A DNA stretch of 64,000 nt from Pseudotamlana agarivorans (GCF_001642835.1 NZ_LXEI01000006.1:1-64000), one strand, 5' to 3'. Counted from the first letter of the stretch, positions 45,098 through 53,411 are shown. Made by a program: numbers and translations. The notes: generated by a model from the letters alone, not told the origin.

Positions 45098-45153
45098 TCT
45101 TTGAGGTGATAAAATCATTCAGTTGAATTTTTAATATTTTTTCTGAAATAGAA

Positions 45154-45161
45154 TATCTTTG
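45154..45161 (+). promoter_or_regulatory. -7 box for mscL
   Basis: TATCTTTG fits TAnnTTTG, 28 bases before the start codon. No -33 TTG at the right distance. Confidence 0.55.
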
Positions 45162-45189
45162 CGGTCTTAAAAATCACGATTAATAACCT

Positions 45190-45633
45190 ATGAAATTACT
45201 AAAAGAGTTTAAAGAATTTGCCGTAAAGGGGAATATGATAGATATGGCAGTGGGGATTATAATAGGGGCGTCTTTTAATAAGGTGATTGATGTTTTAGTG
45301 AAAAAAATATTTTTACCACCTTTATCCTTACTAACTGATGGCGTTAATTTTGAAGATAAAAAACTGATTCTAAAAGACGCTGTTTTAGATGCTTCTGGAG
45401 CAATTGCCAAGGAAGAAATTGCAATAGGTTATGGGGCTTTGGGTGAAGCGCTTGTCGATTTTTTAGTTGTAGGTTTTACCGTTTTTGTAGTGGTTAAATT
45501 TATGAACCGATTGCGCAAAAGAGCACACGATACCAAGGATAAGGCAGTGGCGCCTCCTAAAGATATTGAGTTATTATCCAGACTTACCTCACTTATGGAA
45601 GAGCAAAACGCGTTATTAAAATCTAAAAAATAA
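45190..45633 (+). CDS. mscL: large-conductance mechanosensitive channel MscL
   Basis: A protein of 147 residues with the MscL plan: amphipathic start LLKEFKEFAVKGNMIDMAVGIIIGASFNKVI (pore helix with the gating glycines), periplasmic loop with FEDKKLILKDA, second span VDFLVVGFTVFVVVKFMNRL, C-terminal helical bundle (PKDIELLSRLTSLMEEQNALL). It opens as a pentamer on extreme membrane tension. Probably cotranscribed with the basic microprotein gene that follows at once. Confidence 0.97.
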   Translation: MKLLKEFKEFAVKGNMIDMAVGIIIGASFNKVIDVLVKKIFLPPLSLLTDGVNFEDKKLILKDAVLDASGAIAKEEIAIGYGALGEALVDFLVVGFTVFVVVKFMNRLRKRAHDTKDKAVAPPKDIELLSRLTSLMEEQNALLKSKK

Positions 45634-45634
45634 A

Positions 45635-45805
45635 ATGGCTATGGCTAAAACAGGAAGAGAAAAAAACACAAAAAATAAAGCCAAACATTCCAAGCTTATG
45701 GCTAGAAAAGAAAACAAAAAAAGAGCAGAAGCTACTTTGCGAAAAGAGCGTTTAAAGGCCATTATTCAAAAAGCTAATGCGCAAAAAGATGATGGTGATG
45801 CTTAA
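45635..45805 (+). CDS. very basic 56-residue protein, unknown
   Basis: Starts one base after the mscL stop codon and overlaps the end of the convergent HAD gene by four bases. MAMAKTGREKNTKNKAKHSK gives way to a lysine/arginine-rich helix (ARKENKKRAEATLRKERLKAIIQKA) and a short acidic tail. High positive charge suggests binding to nucleic acid or ribosome. Another in-frame ATG two codons later is possible. Family not recognised. Confidence 0.65.
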   Translation: MAMAKTGREKNTKNKAKHSKLMARKENKKRAEATLRKERLKAIIQKANAQKDDGDA

Positions 45806-46458
45806 AAAAGCTTTGTTATTTTATCGTACGAAATCTCTTTGAAATCGGTAATAACCATATCGGCAATAGAGTAATCTTGATTTTTAGAGTGGAAGCTGTC
45901 GTAACCCACACAAAAAATATCAGCATTTTTGGCCGCTTTCATCCCATTGGTAGAGTCTTCAATTACCATACATTCTTCTTTTTTGAATCCCGTAGCTTCA
46001 GCAGATTTAATAAAAATTTCTGGATGTGGTTTAGATTCTTTTAAATCACCACCGCTAAATTTCGCTGTAAAATATTGATGCAAATCGAATCTATCAAAAA
46101 TTTGATTGATGCTGGTCATCGCTGCAGAAGATCCTAAAACTAAAGTTAAACCATTACTATGGTAATCCTTAATTAATTCTAAAACCCCGTCAATTAACCC
46201 CAAAGAAGAGTTGTGTTCAAAAAAATGTTTAAAATAATGACGCTTACGCTGAACTAAGGTTTCGGGAGCCTGGTCCAAATTAAAATGATCACACAAACGC
46301 TTACAAATATTAATGGTAGATTGCCCAGTAAAGGATTCGTATAGTTCTTTTGAAACATCAATACCAACTTCATCAAACATATCATGATAAGCCTTGTTGT
46401 GCATGGGTTCGCTGTCAATAATTACCCCATCCATATCAAAAATAACCGCTTTTAACAT
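45802..46458 (-). CDS. HAD hydrolase, beta-phosphoglucomutase-like
   Basis: A protein of 218 residues from the chosen ATG: motif I AVIFDMDGVIIDSEP, cap domain, motif II VLGSSAAM, motif III lysine in KESKPHPEIFIKSAEATG and motif IV CMVIEDSTNGMKAAKNA. The cap helices fit the beta-phosphoglucomutase/phosphatase subfamily; substrate unknown. The frame extends 35 codons further upstream (to 46563) but that stretch is unlike any HAD N-terminus. Confidence 0.9.
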   Translation of the reverse strand: MLKAVIFDMDGVIIDSEPMHNKAYHDMFDEVGIDVSKELYESFTGQSTINICKRLCDHFNLDQAPETLVQRKRHYFKHFFEHNSSLGLIDGVLELIKDYHSNGLTLVLGSSAAMTSINQIFDRFDLHQYFTAKFSGGDLKESKPHPEIFIKSAEATGFKKEECMVIEDSTNGMKAAKNADIFCVGYDSFHSKNQDYSIADMVITDFKEISYDKITKLF

Positions 46459-46699
46459 CTCAATTTTTTTGTGTAAATATAATAAGATTAAAAAGTTTAA
46501 AAGGCCTAGTTTCTCGAAAATTGAAGTGAGACTAATTCCGCGAAAGCGAACTCTTAAAAACACTAATTTTTACAAGTACCTTGCATAATTTGAAAATAAG
46601 ACTCCTTTAAAGCGAAATTATTTTAAACTTTGTAGCCTGAAGGCGTTTAAAGCGTGTATTTTATCATTTAATTGAATTACTATCAAAACACATTCAAAT

Positions 46700-47560
46700 A
46701 TGCATCCCAAAAACAAGCATAAATCGGGCTACGATCTTGAGGCCTTAATACTCGTGTATCCCGAATTGAAAACCTATGTTTTTGAAAATAAATACAACAC
46801 CCAAACCATAGATTTTGCGAATCCTAAGGCGGTTAAGGCTTTGAATACGGCTTTGCTTTTTCAACATTATAACATAAAGTTCTGGGAGTTTCCAGACACC
46901 AATTTATGTCCGCCTATCCCTGGCCGCGTAGACTATATTCATCATATAGCAAGTTTTTTAGAAGCCTCAGGAATTAACGAAGGTATTAAGGTTTTAGACA
47001 TTGGTACTGGGGCAAGTTGTATTTATCCTATTTTAGGACAAGCAGAATATGGATGGATCTTTGTGGGCACCGATATTGATGATAAATCCTTAGCTAGTGC
47101 TCAGAAAATCATAGATAAAAACAAGTTGAATACTGCGATAAAGCTAAGGAAACAGCAAGATGCTTCTCACATTTTAAAAGGTGTGGTAAATGAAGCTGAT
47201 AGTTTTTCGGTATCGCTTTGTAATCCGCCATTTTTTAAATCGGAAGCCGAAGCTTTAGAAGCCACTATAAAAAAGTTAAAAGGCTTAAAAAATGAAGCAG
47301 GGCAAGTGATCCGAAACTTTTCTGGTACCCAAAATGAATTATGGTATCGGGGAGGCGAGAAGGCTTTTTTACATAATTATATTTTTGAAAGTACCTTTTA
47401 TAAAGAACAATGCCTTTGGTTTACAAGTTTAGTGTCTAAAAAAGACTTGATACGTGGTTTAAAAACTTCGCTTAAAAAATTAGGTGCTACCGAAGTAAAA
47501 GTTATAGAGATGGGACAAGGCAATAAATTGTCTCGAATTATAGCTTGGACTTTTAAATGA
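46700..47560 (+). CDS. rlmF: 23S rRNA (adenine1618-N6)-methyltransferase RlmF
   Basis: An SAM-dependent methyltransferase of 286 residues. HPKNKHKSGYDLEAL, the typical RlmF opening, then FANPKAVKALNTALL, the Rossmann motif VLDIGTGASCIYPILG, acidic GTDIDDKSLASA, and the catalytic NPPF (CNPPFFKSEAEA). It modifies A1618 (E. coli numbering) of 23S rRNA. Stands alone. Confidence 0.95.
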   Translation: MHPKNKHKSGYDLEALILVYPELKTYVFENKYNTQTIDFANPKAVKALNTALLFQHYNIKFWEFPDTNLCPPIPGRVDYIHHIASFLEASGINEGIKVLDIGTGASCIYPILGQAEYGWIFVGTDIDDKSLASAQKIIDKNKLNTAIKLRKQQDASHILKGVVNEADSFSVSLCNPPFFKSEAEALEATIKKLKGLKNEAGQVIRNFSGTQNELWYRGGEKAFLHNYIFESTFYKEQCLWFTSLVSKKDLIRGLKTSLKKLGATEVKVIEMGQGNKLSRIIAWTFK

Positions 47561-47638
47561 TTTTATAAAATAAGATTAGAGTCAATAATTAGATAGAAAT
47601 TCAATTATTGTATTGATTTAAGGTATGTTTTTTATAAA

Positions 47639-47871
47639 GCGTACTTTTACGGCCTATCGAAAATTTATCGTAAAATTTGAAATGAATACACCGTGAAATT
47701 TCAGGCTGTTTGAGCTTAACGGAATTTTGTTATTTGCTATAAGTTTTAAAAGCGAGTTCCTGAAATTTAGGTGTCGAATGAAAAATTTAGATAAAGATTC
47801 GTCAGCCTAGATTTTTTTGGTTCGTTTTTTTATCAATGAAAAAAATGAACAGCAAAGTTAATTAGGATAGG
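47639..47871 (+). repeat. dispersed intergenic repeat, copy B
   Basis: Inverted counterpart of the element at 34855-35073. The 31-base identical block starts GGCCTATCGAAAATT at 47651; later matching blocks surround GGCTGTTTGAG, GCGAGTTCCT and CGTCAGCCTAGATTTTTTTG, ending near ATCAATGAAAAAAATGA. It occupies most of the 367-base gap before bshB1. CCTGAAATTTAGG is a near-palindrome in its middle. The gap holds no other feature that I can support. Confidence 0.85.
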
Positions 47872-47927
47872 CATGAATTGAAGCCATGAAAATTTATTAA
47901 TTTGTATATTTTATTGAAATTAAATAA

Positions 47928-48644
47928 ATGAAGTTAGATATTTTAGCCATAGGCGCACACCCCGATGACGTCGAATTAGGCTGTGGCGCCACCATAGCCA
48001 AAGAAGTTGCTCAAGGCAAAAAGGTAGGTGTTGTCGATTTAACACAAGGGGAGTTAGGTACTAGAGGTACCGCCGAAACTAGAAAAGTGGAAGCTGCCAA
48101 TGCCGCTAAAATTTTAGGTATTTCGGTTCGAGAAAATTTAGGCTTTTCTGATGCTTTTTTTGTGAACGATCAAGCGCATCAGTTGGAAGTTATAAAAATG
48201 ATAAGAAAATACAAACCAGAGATGGTGCTTTGTAATGCTATTGATGACAGACATATAGACCATGGTAAAGCCAGTAAATTGGTTAGTGATGCCTGTTTTT
48301 TAAGCGGATTAACCAAAATAGAAACTACCTTAGACGGCTTTTTACAAGAGGTATGGCGACCAAAGTTTGTTTATCACTACATCCAATGGAAAAATATAGA
48401 ACCCGATGTGGTCGTTGATGTTTCTGGTTTTATCGATAAAAAAATGGATGCGGTTTTAGCCTATAAAACCCAATTTTTCGATCCTAAAAGTAAAGCGCCT
48501 GAAACACCGATATCTAGCAAAAATTTTACCGATAGTGTTATTTATAGAGCCAGAGACCTAGGGAGATTGATAGGAACCGAGCATGGCGAGGGCTTCACAG
48601 TAGAGCGATATCCCGCTGTTAGTAGTTTGTTCGATTTAAAGTAG
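47928..48644 (+). CDS. bshB1: bacillithiol biosynthesis deacetylase BshB1
   Basis: A cytosolic PIG-L/LmbE deacetylase of 238 residues that removes acetyl from GlcNAc-malate in bacillithiol synthesis. AHPDDVELGCG holds the zinc ligands near the start, LTQGELGTRGTAETRKVEA is diagnostic for BshB1, and NAIDDRHIDHGKA gives the third ligand. The tail FFDPKSKAPETPISSKNF with GRLIGTEHGEGF also matches. No other bacillithiol gene is in the window. Confidence 0.95.
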   Translation: MKLDILAIGAHPDDVELGCGATIAKEVAQGKKVGVVDLTQGELGTRGTAETRKVEAANAAKILGISVRENLGFSDAFFVNDQAHQLEVIKMIRKYKPEMVLCNAIDDRHIDHGKASKLVSDACFLSGLTKIETTLDGFLQEVWRPKFVYHYIQWKNIEPDVVVDVSGFIDKKMDAVLAYKTQFFDPKSKAPETPISSKNFTDSVIYRARDLGRLIGTEHGEGFTVERYPAVSSLFDLK

Positions 48645-48757
48645 TTAGCTTTCAAGCGGAAAAAAAATGAAAATTTCTGTAAAATTTTTAAAAAAGTCTT
48701 TGTTGGAAAGACTTAAAACGTTTACATTTGCACACGCATTACAAAATGCAGTTACAC

Positions 48758-48831
48758 GGTGGTTGTAGCTCAGTTGGTTAGAGCATCGGTTTGTGGTACC
48801 GAGGGTCGTGGGTTCGAATCCCATCTTCCAC
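48758..48831 (+). tRNA. tRNA-His (anticodon GTG)
   Basis: It has the extra G-1 of histidine tRNAs (48758) paired with the discriminator C, anticodon GTG in TTGTGGT, perfect D and anticodon stems and T arm GTGGG/CCCAT. Two T-T mismatches interrupt the acceptor stem (positions 5-68 and 6-67). CCA is not encoded; the following CC continues into a linker and terminator. End placed at the last paired C; the discriminator may be one base further. Confidence 0.9.
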
Positions 48832-48841
48832 CCAAAACAAG

Positions 48842-48871
48842 AGCCTTTCAAGAAATTGAAAGGCTTTTTTT
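48842..48871 (+). terminator. terminator of tRNA-His
   Basis: AGCCTTTCAA-GAAA-TTGAAAGGCT, a perfect 10-base stem followed by about six Ts. The stem resembles that of the tRNA-Met terminator (same GAAA loop). Confidence 0.92.
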
Positions 48872-48959
48872 GTGCTTAAATTCTTCAAGAAAAGGGAGAG
48901 TTTTAATTTATTTCTAAAATTTCTATCTTCTAAAAACACTATTAATCTATTTTAAATTT

Positions 48960-48996
48960 TAAATTTGTTTAATAAAAACTGTATATAGTTGAACAA
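48960..48996 (+). promoter_or_regulatory. -7 box and operator-like inverted repeat 1 (regulator promoter)
   Basis: TAAATTTG (48960-48967) fits TAnnTTTG and predicts a start of transcription near 48972. Overlapping it, TTGTTTAAT (48965) and GTTGAACAA (48988) form an inverted repeat whose half-sites start 23 bases apart. The right half covers the TTG start codon. Same geometry as sites 2 and 3. Confidence 0.7.
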
Positions 48997-49882
48997 TATT
49001 AAAAAAGACTTTACAATTAAGGACCTTGAGAATCTCTCAGGTGTAAAAGCGCATACCATTCGTATTTGGGAAAAAAGATATGGTTTACTATCCCCGCAAA
49101 GAACCGACACCAATATTAGGTGCTATTCGGCGAAAAGCTTGCAAAAATTACTAAATGTTGTTTTGTTGAATAACAACAATTATAAGATTTCAAAGATTGC
49201 CGAGATGTCTGATGAAACCATTCGTATCAAAACAAAAGAATTGGCTATTCACAACGCGATAAACGATGAAGCTATTAATGCGCTTAAGATATCGATGTTT
49301 CAGTTTGATAAAGTTTTATTTAATAATGCCTATAACAAACTGCTTCAAAAAAAGAGTTTTCGAGAGATTTTTAAAGATGTGTTTATTCCTTTCTTGAACC
49401 ACATTGGCCTACTATGGCAAACCGAAACTGTACTGCCAGCACATGAACACTTTATATCTAATATGATTGTTCAGAAAATACAAATCAATATTGAGCAGTT
49501 GGCAGCACACCCCGTAGATTCTAGTTCTATTTATGTTTTGTTCTTACCGGAAAACGAAATTCATGAATTGGGACTTATGTTTTTAAACTACGAATTGACG
49601 CTACGTGGTCATAGAACGATTTACCTCGGACAAAGTCTACCGCTTAATAATCTGGATTACTTTTTTGAAAGTGAAGATGCCATTTGTTTTGTAACCTGTT
49701 TAACGGTCATGCCCTACGATGATAAAGTTATCGGGTATTTTCAGGAAATTAATGACATTCTAAAAGATACCAAGCATCAACTCATTGCTACTGGCGAAAA
49801 AACAGCATTAGTGAAAGATGTTGATTTTACAGCAAATATCACTACATATCCTTCACTTCTCGAACTCTTGCAAAGCCTTTAA
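48989..49882 (+). CDS. MerR-type B12-binding regulator, CarH/LitR-like
   Basis: A protein of 297 residues. Residues 6-75 form a MerR DNA-binding domain (FTIKDLENLSGVKAHTIRIWEKRY). Residues about 95-175 match the helical B12-capping domain with Trp143-x9-Glu153-His154, the Wx9EH hallmark of CarH/LitR photoreceptors. The cobalamin domain follows with Glu190-x-His192-x-x-Gly195, the lower-ligand motif. The residue after Trp143 is Gln, where Thermus CarH has the His that forms the light-induced adduct. The start is TTG. It lies just upstream of the carotenoid operon and likely represses it in the dark. Confidence 0.88.
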   Translation: MNNIKKDFTIKDLENLSGVKAHTIRIWEKRYGLLSPQRTDTNIRCYSAKSLQKLLNVVLLNNNNYKISKIAEMSDETIRIKTKELAIHNAINDEAINALKISMFQFDKVLFNNAYNKLLQKKSFREIFKDVFIPFLNHIGLLWQTETVLPAHEHFISNMIVQKIQINIEQLAAHPVDSSSIYVLFLPENEIHELGLMFLNYELTLRGHRTIYLGQSLPLNNLDYFFESEDAICFVTCLTVMPYDDKVIGYFQEINDILKDTKHQLIATGEKTALVKDVDFTANITTYPSLLELLQSL

Positions 49883-49900
49883 TACCGTCCTTAAATTATT

Positions 49901-49932
49901 TTGTTTAACTTTATTTTGTAATTGTTAAACAA
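49901..49932 (+). promoter_or_regulatory. operator-like inverted repeat 2 (upstream of FAS1/crt operon)
   Basis: TTGTTTAAC (49901) and GTTAAACAA (49924), perfect complements extended to 12 paired bases on each side (49898-49909 and 49924-49935), offset 23. It covers the -33 box of the promoter at 49916-49947. Confidence 0.75.
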
Positions 49933-49947
49933 AATTTATTATCTTTG
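49916..49947 (+). promoter_or_regulatory. promoter of the FAS1/carotenoid operon
   Basis: TTG (49916-49918), 21 bases, TATCTTTG (49940-49947): both flavobacterial boxes present at good spacing. Predicted transcript start near 49952, giving a leader of about 130 bases that contains operator-like site 3. Confidence 0.7.
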
Positions 49948-49989
49948 AATGTGTTTTAGTGTTAGAAGGCACTATTTTTTTTGGCCTTG

Positions 49990-50026
49990 TATACTTTTGT
50001 TTAATTAAAACTATTAAATACTAAAC
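49990..50026 (+). promoter_or_regulatory. second -7 box and operator-like inverted repeat 3
   Basis: TACTTTTG (49990-49997) overlaps TTGTTTAAT (49995), and ACTAAACAA lies at 50018, offset again 23. The way the -7 box runs into the left half-site is the same as at site 1. Site 3 lies 94 bases from site 2, about nine helical turns. Confidence 0.65.
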
Positions 50027-50085
50027 AAAACTACTCTTTAAGGCAGTGTTTATTCAAACGAGTATTAATTAAAAAATTAAACCTT

Positions 50086-51054
50086 ATGTTATTTCAAAGA
50101 AAATTAATCAGACTTACTTTATGCTTTCTGTTACTAGTTTCATTATCCTCTTGTAGCAGTGATGATGATTCTAATAATGGAGAAAAACCTTCAACTATTA
50201 CAGACATTGTATCTGAAAAACCTGAATTATCTAGTTTAGCCGCTGCCTTAGAGGTTGCCGGTTTGGATGATGATTTGGATGGTTCGGGAAGTTTCACCTT
50301 ATTCGCGCCTAATAATTCAGCCTTTCAAGCATTATTAGATTCCAATGCTTCATGGAATTCCTTAGCTGATGTTCCTGTAGAGACCCTTCAAGCTGTTTTA
50401 TTATTTCATGTTGTTGGTGATGAAATTAATTCTACCGACTTGTCAAACACCTATGTAAACACCTTGTCTACCGGGCCAAATAGTGAACCTTTATCACTAC
50501 AAGTTGAAACCACTGGTGGTGTTGTTTTTAATGGTAGTGCTCAGCCCATAAGTGTCGATTATGATGCTACAAATGGTGTGGTACATATTATTGATGAAGT
50601 TATGTTGCCTAGTGATATAGTGATGTTGGCTTTAAATAATAATGGCTTTACTTCATTAGTGGCAGCTTTAACCGACAGCAGACATACTACAGATTTTGTT
50701 TCAGTACTTTCAGGCGATGGTCCTTTCACCGTTTTTGCACCTACAAATCAAGCTTTTCAAAATTTACTAGACTCTAATAGCGCTTGGAACTCTTTAGCAG
50801 ATATTCCTATTGCAACTTTAGATGCTGTGTTGAAATATCATGTTATCACACCTGCTAATGTGCAGTCAGATCAATTAAGTAACGGCGATGTTACCATGTT
50901 AAGTGGTGGCGAAATCACCATAGATTTATCCAGTGGAGCACAAATAATGACGAGTAGCAATCAAACAGTTAATATTATTGTTAGTCCACAAACAAGTGAT
51001 GTGCAGGGGACAAATGGTGTTATCCATGCTATTGATTCTGTGCTTTTACCTTAA
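50086..51054 (+). CDS. lipoprotein with two FAS1 (fasciclin) domains
   Basis: A lipoprotein of 322 residues (lipobox SLSSC, acidic SSDDDSNN linker) with two FAS1 repeats at about 38-182 and 183-322. Each has GSFTLFAPNNSAFQALLDS or GPFTVFAPTNQAFQNLLDS and ends in NGVVHIIDEVMLP / NGVIHAIDSVLLP. FAS1 domains mediate adhesion; some bacterial ones bind carotenoid-like or hydrophobic ligands or form envelope contacts. Placed as first gene of the carotenoid operon under the operator-like sites. Confidence 0.92.
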   Translation: MLFQRKLIRLTLCFLLLVSLSSCSSDDDSNNGEKPSTITDIVSEKPELSSLAAALEVAGLDDDLDGSGSFTLFAPNNSAFQALLDSNASWNSLADVPVETLQAVLLFHVVGDEINSTDLSNTYVNTLSTGPNSEPLSLQVETTGGVVFNGSAQPISVDYDATNGVVHIIDEVMLPSDIVMLALNNNGFTSLVAALTDSRHTTDFVSVLSGDGPFTVFAPTNQAFQNLLDSNSAWNSLADIPIATLDAVLKYHVITPANVQSDQLSNGDVTMLSGGEITIDLSSGAQIMTSSNQTVNIIVSPQTSDVQGTNGVIHAIDSVLLP

Positions 51055-51103
51055 TCAAGACAGATTTGTTTCACAACAAGCTTAGGCAATTAATACCTCA
51101 CAT

Positions 51104-52585
51104 TTGAAAAAAAATATATACATAATAGGCTCTGGATTTTCAGCATTATCGGCTTCTTGTTATCTAGCGCAAGCAGGATATCACGTAACGATTCTAGAGA
51201 AAAATAAAACCGTTGGAGGCCGTGCAAGACAGCTTCTTAGAGACGGATTTACATTCGATATTGGACCGACATGGTACTGGATGCCGGATGTGTTTGAGAA
51301 ATTTTTCTCAGATTTTAATAAAAAGCCTTGCGATTTTTATGAACTAGAAAGGTTAGACCCTGCTTATCAGGTTTATTTTGATGAGGCAGATGCGATTACC
51401 ATTCCAGGGCATCTGGAGGCTATTTATAAGGTTTTTGAAAAGGAGGAGCCAGGAAGTTCTAAACACCTTCAAGCTTTTCTTAAGTCTGCCGCCTATAATT
51501 ATGATGTGTCAATTAATAACTTGGTTTATAAACCAGGAGCCTCAGCTTTAGAATTAGTAACTCCGGAGACTATAACTAAAATTACTCAGTTTTTTTCAAG
51601 TTTAAGATCGCAGGTAAGAAAGCATATTAAGAGTAAAAAGCTGATTCAAATTTTAGAGTTTCCGGTTTTGTTCTTGGGGGCAAAACCTAGTAACACCCCT
51701 GCGTTTTATAATTTTATGAATTATGCCGATTTCGGATTAGGAACTTGGCACCCGAAAGGTGGTATGTATATGGTTATAGAGGCCATGGTGTCTTTAGCAA
51801 AATCGTTAGGTGTAGTCTTTAAAACGGATGCGAATGTTGAAGAAATAAAAGTAAATGATCAAGGAGAAGTTGAAGCTTTGAAGGTAAATGGAGAACGACT
51901 AGAAACCTCTATGGTTTTAAGTGGCGCGGATTATCATCATACCGAAACGCTATTACCTAAAAAGTACCGACAATATTCTGAAACCTATTGGAATTCTAAG
52001 GTGTTTGCACCGTCTTCCTTGCTATTTTATGTGGGTTTCGATAAAAAAATAGAGCATGTTTGTCATCATACATTGTTTTTTGACACCGATTTTGATACCC
52101 ATGCTAAAAGTATTTACGATACCCCAGAATGGCCAGAAAAACCCTTGTTTTATGCTAGCTTTCCATCTATTACCGATGCTAGTTTCGCACCAAAAGGTAA
52201 AGAAGCGGGGACTTTTTTAATCCCCTTAGCACCAGGCATAAAGGATACGCCTCAAATTCGAGAAGAATACTTTAATCTGATCATAGAACGGTTAGAACGC
52301 TTAACAAATCAAAAAGTTCGTGAACACATCATTTTTAAAGAGAGTTTTTGTGTCAACGATTTTATAAAGGACTATAACTCCTATAAAGGTAATGCCTACG
52401 GTTTGGCTAATATTTTAACACAAACGGCTTTTTTAAGGCCAAAAATAAAAAGTAAAAAAGTGAAGGGCTTGTTTTTTACAGGACAACTCACAGTGCCAGG
52501 TCCCGGAGTACCACCGTCATTAATCTCCGGAAAAATCGCATCAGATTCAATTTTAAAATCTTACAAAAATGAAACAGTTATTTGA
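51104..52585 (+). CDS. crtI: phytoene desaturase CrtI
   Basis: A protein of 493 residues, FAD-dependent, converting phytoene to lycopene. The dinucleotide-binding N-terminus is IIGSGFSALSASCYLAQAGYHVTILEK (GxGxxA rather than GxGxxG), then VGGRARQLLRDGFTFDIGPTWYWMPD, and the C-terminal bacterial-type CrtI signature GLFFTGQLTVPGPGVPPSLISG. Start is TTG, immediately before KKNIYIIGSG. The end overlaps crtB by 17 bases. Confidence 0.96.
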   Translation: MKKNIYIIGSGFSALSASCYLAQAGYHVTILEKNKTVGGRARQLLRDGFTFDIGPTWYWMPDVFEKFFSDFNKKPCDFYELERLDPAYQVYFDEADAITIPGHLEAIYKVFEKEEPGSSKHLQAFLKSAAYNYDVSINNLVYKPGASALELVTPETITKITQFFSSLRSQVRKHIKSKKLIQILEFPVLFLGAKPSNTPAFYNFMNYADFGLGTWHPKGGMYMVIEAMVSLAKSLGVVFKTDANVEEIKVNDQGEVEALKVNGERLETSMVLSGADYHHTETLLPKKYRQYSETYWNSKVFAPSSLLFYVGFDKKIEHVCHHTLFFDTDFDTHAKSIYDTPEWPEKPLFYASFPSITDASFAPKGKEAGTFLIPLAPGIKDTPQIREEYFNLIIERLERLTNQKVREHIIFKESFCVNDFIKDYNSYKGNAYGLANILTQTAFLRPKIKSKKVKGLFFTGQLTVPGPGVPPSLISGKIASDSILKSYKNETVI

Positions 52586-53411
52586 TGATGTTTCTTACTC
52601 ATGCAGTAAGCTTGTTACCCAAAAATATAGTACATCCTTTACTTTGGCTACCAGAATGTTGGCACCAAAAATACGTGCAGATATTTATAATATTTATGGT
52701 TTTGTTCGCCTTGCCGATGAAATTGTAGATTCCTTTCACGATTACAATAAAGAGGATTTGTTTGCAGAGTTTGAAAATCAATATTACGAATCTAAAAGCA
52801 GAGGCATTAGTTTAAATCCTGTAATAAATGCTTTTATTCATACGGTAGATAAATATGATATTCAAGATGATTTGGTGCAGGCTTTTTTAAAAAGCATGAA
52901 AGCCGATTTATATAAGACAGCTTATACGAATGTTGATGAATACAAGGCTTATATTTATGGTTCAGCAGATGTGGTAGGACTCATGTGTTTGAAAGTTTTT
53001 GTAAATGGAAATCAACAAAAATACGATGAGCTCAAGGATGCTGCCATGCGCTTAGGCTCTGCATTTCAGAAGGTGAATTTTTTAAGGGATTTAAAAGATG
53101 ATTACGAGGTATTAAACCGTTCATATTTTCCAAATGTTAATTTTTCTTCTTTAGACGATCATTCTAAAGCAACTATTATAAAAGAAATTGAAGAAGATTT
53201 TGATTATGCTTTTCATCACGGTGTATTGAAATTACCGGTGGAAGCCAAATTTGGAGTCTATATGGCGTATCGTTACTATTTAAGATTATTAAAAAAATTA
53301 AAAAAGGTGTCTTTTTCTGAAATTATGAAAACTAGAATTAGGATTTCTAATGCTATGAAGATGAATTTATTAGCAAGGAGCTATGTCAAGTATAAATTAA
53401 ATATTATTTAA
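52569..53411 (+). CDS. crtB: phytoene synthase CrtB
   Basis: A squalene/phytoene synthase of 280 residues joining two GGPP. First aspartate-rich motif VRLADEIVDSF, second GSAFQKVNFLRDLKDDY (QxxNxxRDxxxD). These bind Mg-diphosphates. Full length. Translationally coupled to crtI by overlap and to the next gene (stop and start share a base). No GGPP synthase gene is in the window. Confidence 0.96.
   Translation: MKQLFDDVSYSCSKLVTQKYSTSFTLATRMLAPKIRADIYNIYGFVRLADEIVDSFHDYNKEDLFAEFENQYYESKSRGISLNPVINAFIHTVDKYDIQDDLVQAFLKSMKADLYKTAYTNVDEYKAYIYGSADVVGLMCLKVFVNGNQQKYDELKDAAMRLGSAFQKVNFLRDLKDDYEVLNRSYFPNVNFSSLDDHSKATIIKEIEEDFDYAFHHGVLKLPVEAKFGVYMAYRYYLRLLKKLKKVSFSEIMKTRIRISNAMKMNLLARSYVKYKLNII

Noticed and set aside
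46459-46563. longer start of the HAD hydrolase at 46563
   Set aside because: The 35 extra residues precede motif I by an unusual hydrophobic/basic stretch; the ATG just before LKAVIFDMDG is the family's normal start.
48645-48851. minus-strand frame with the string GFEPTTLG across the tRNA-His gene
   Set aside because: This string is the usual antisense shadow of tRNA genes, not a protein.
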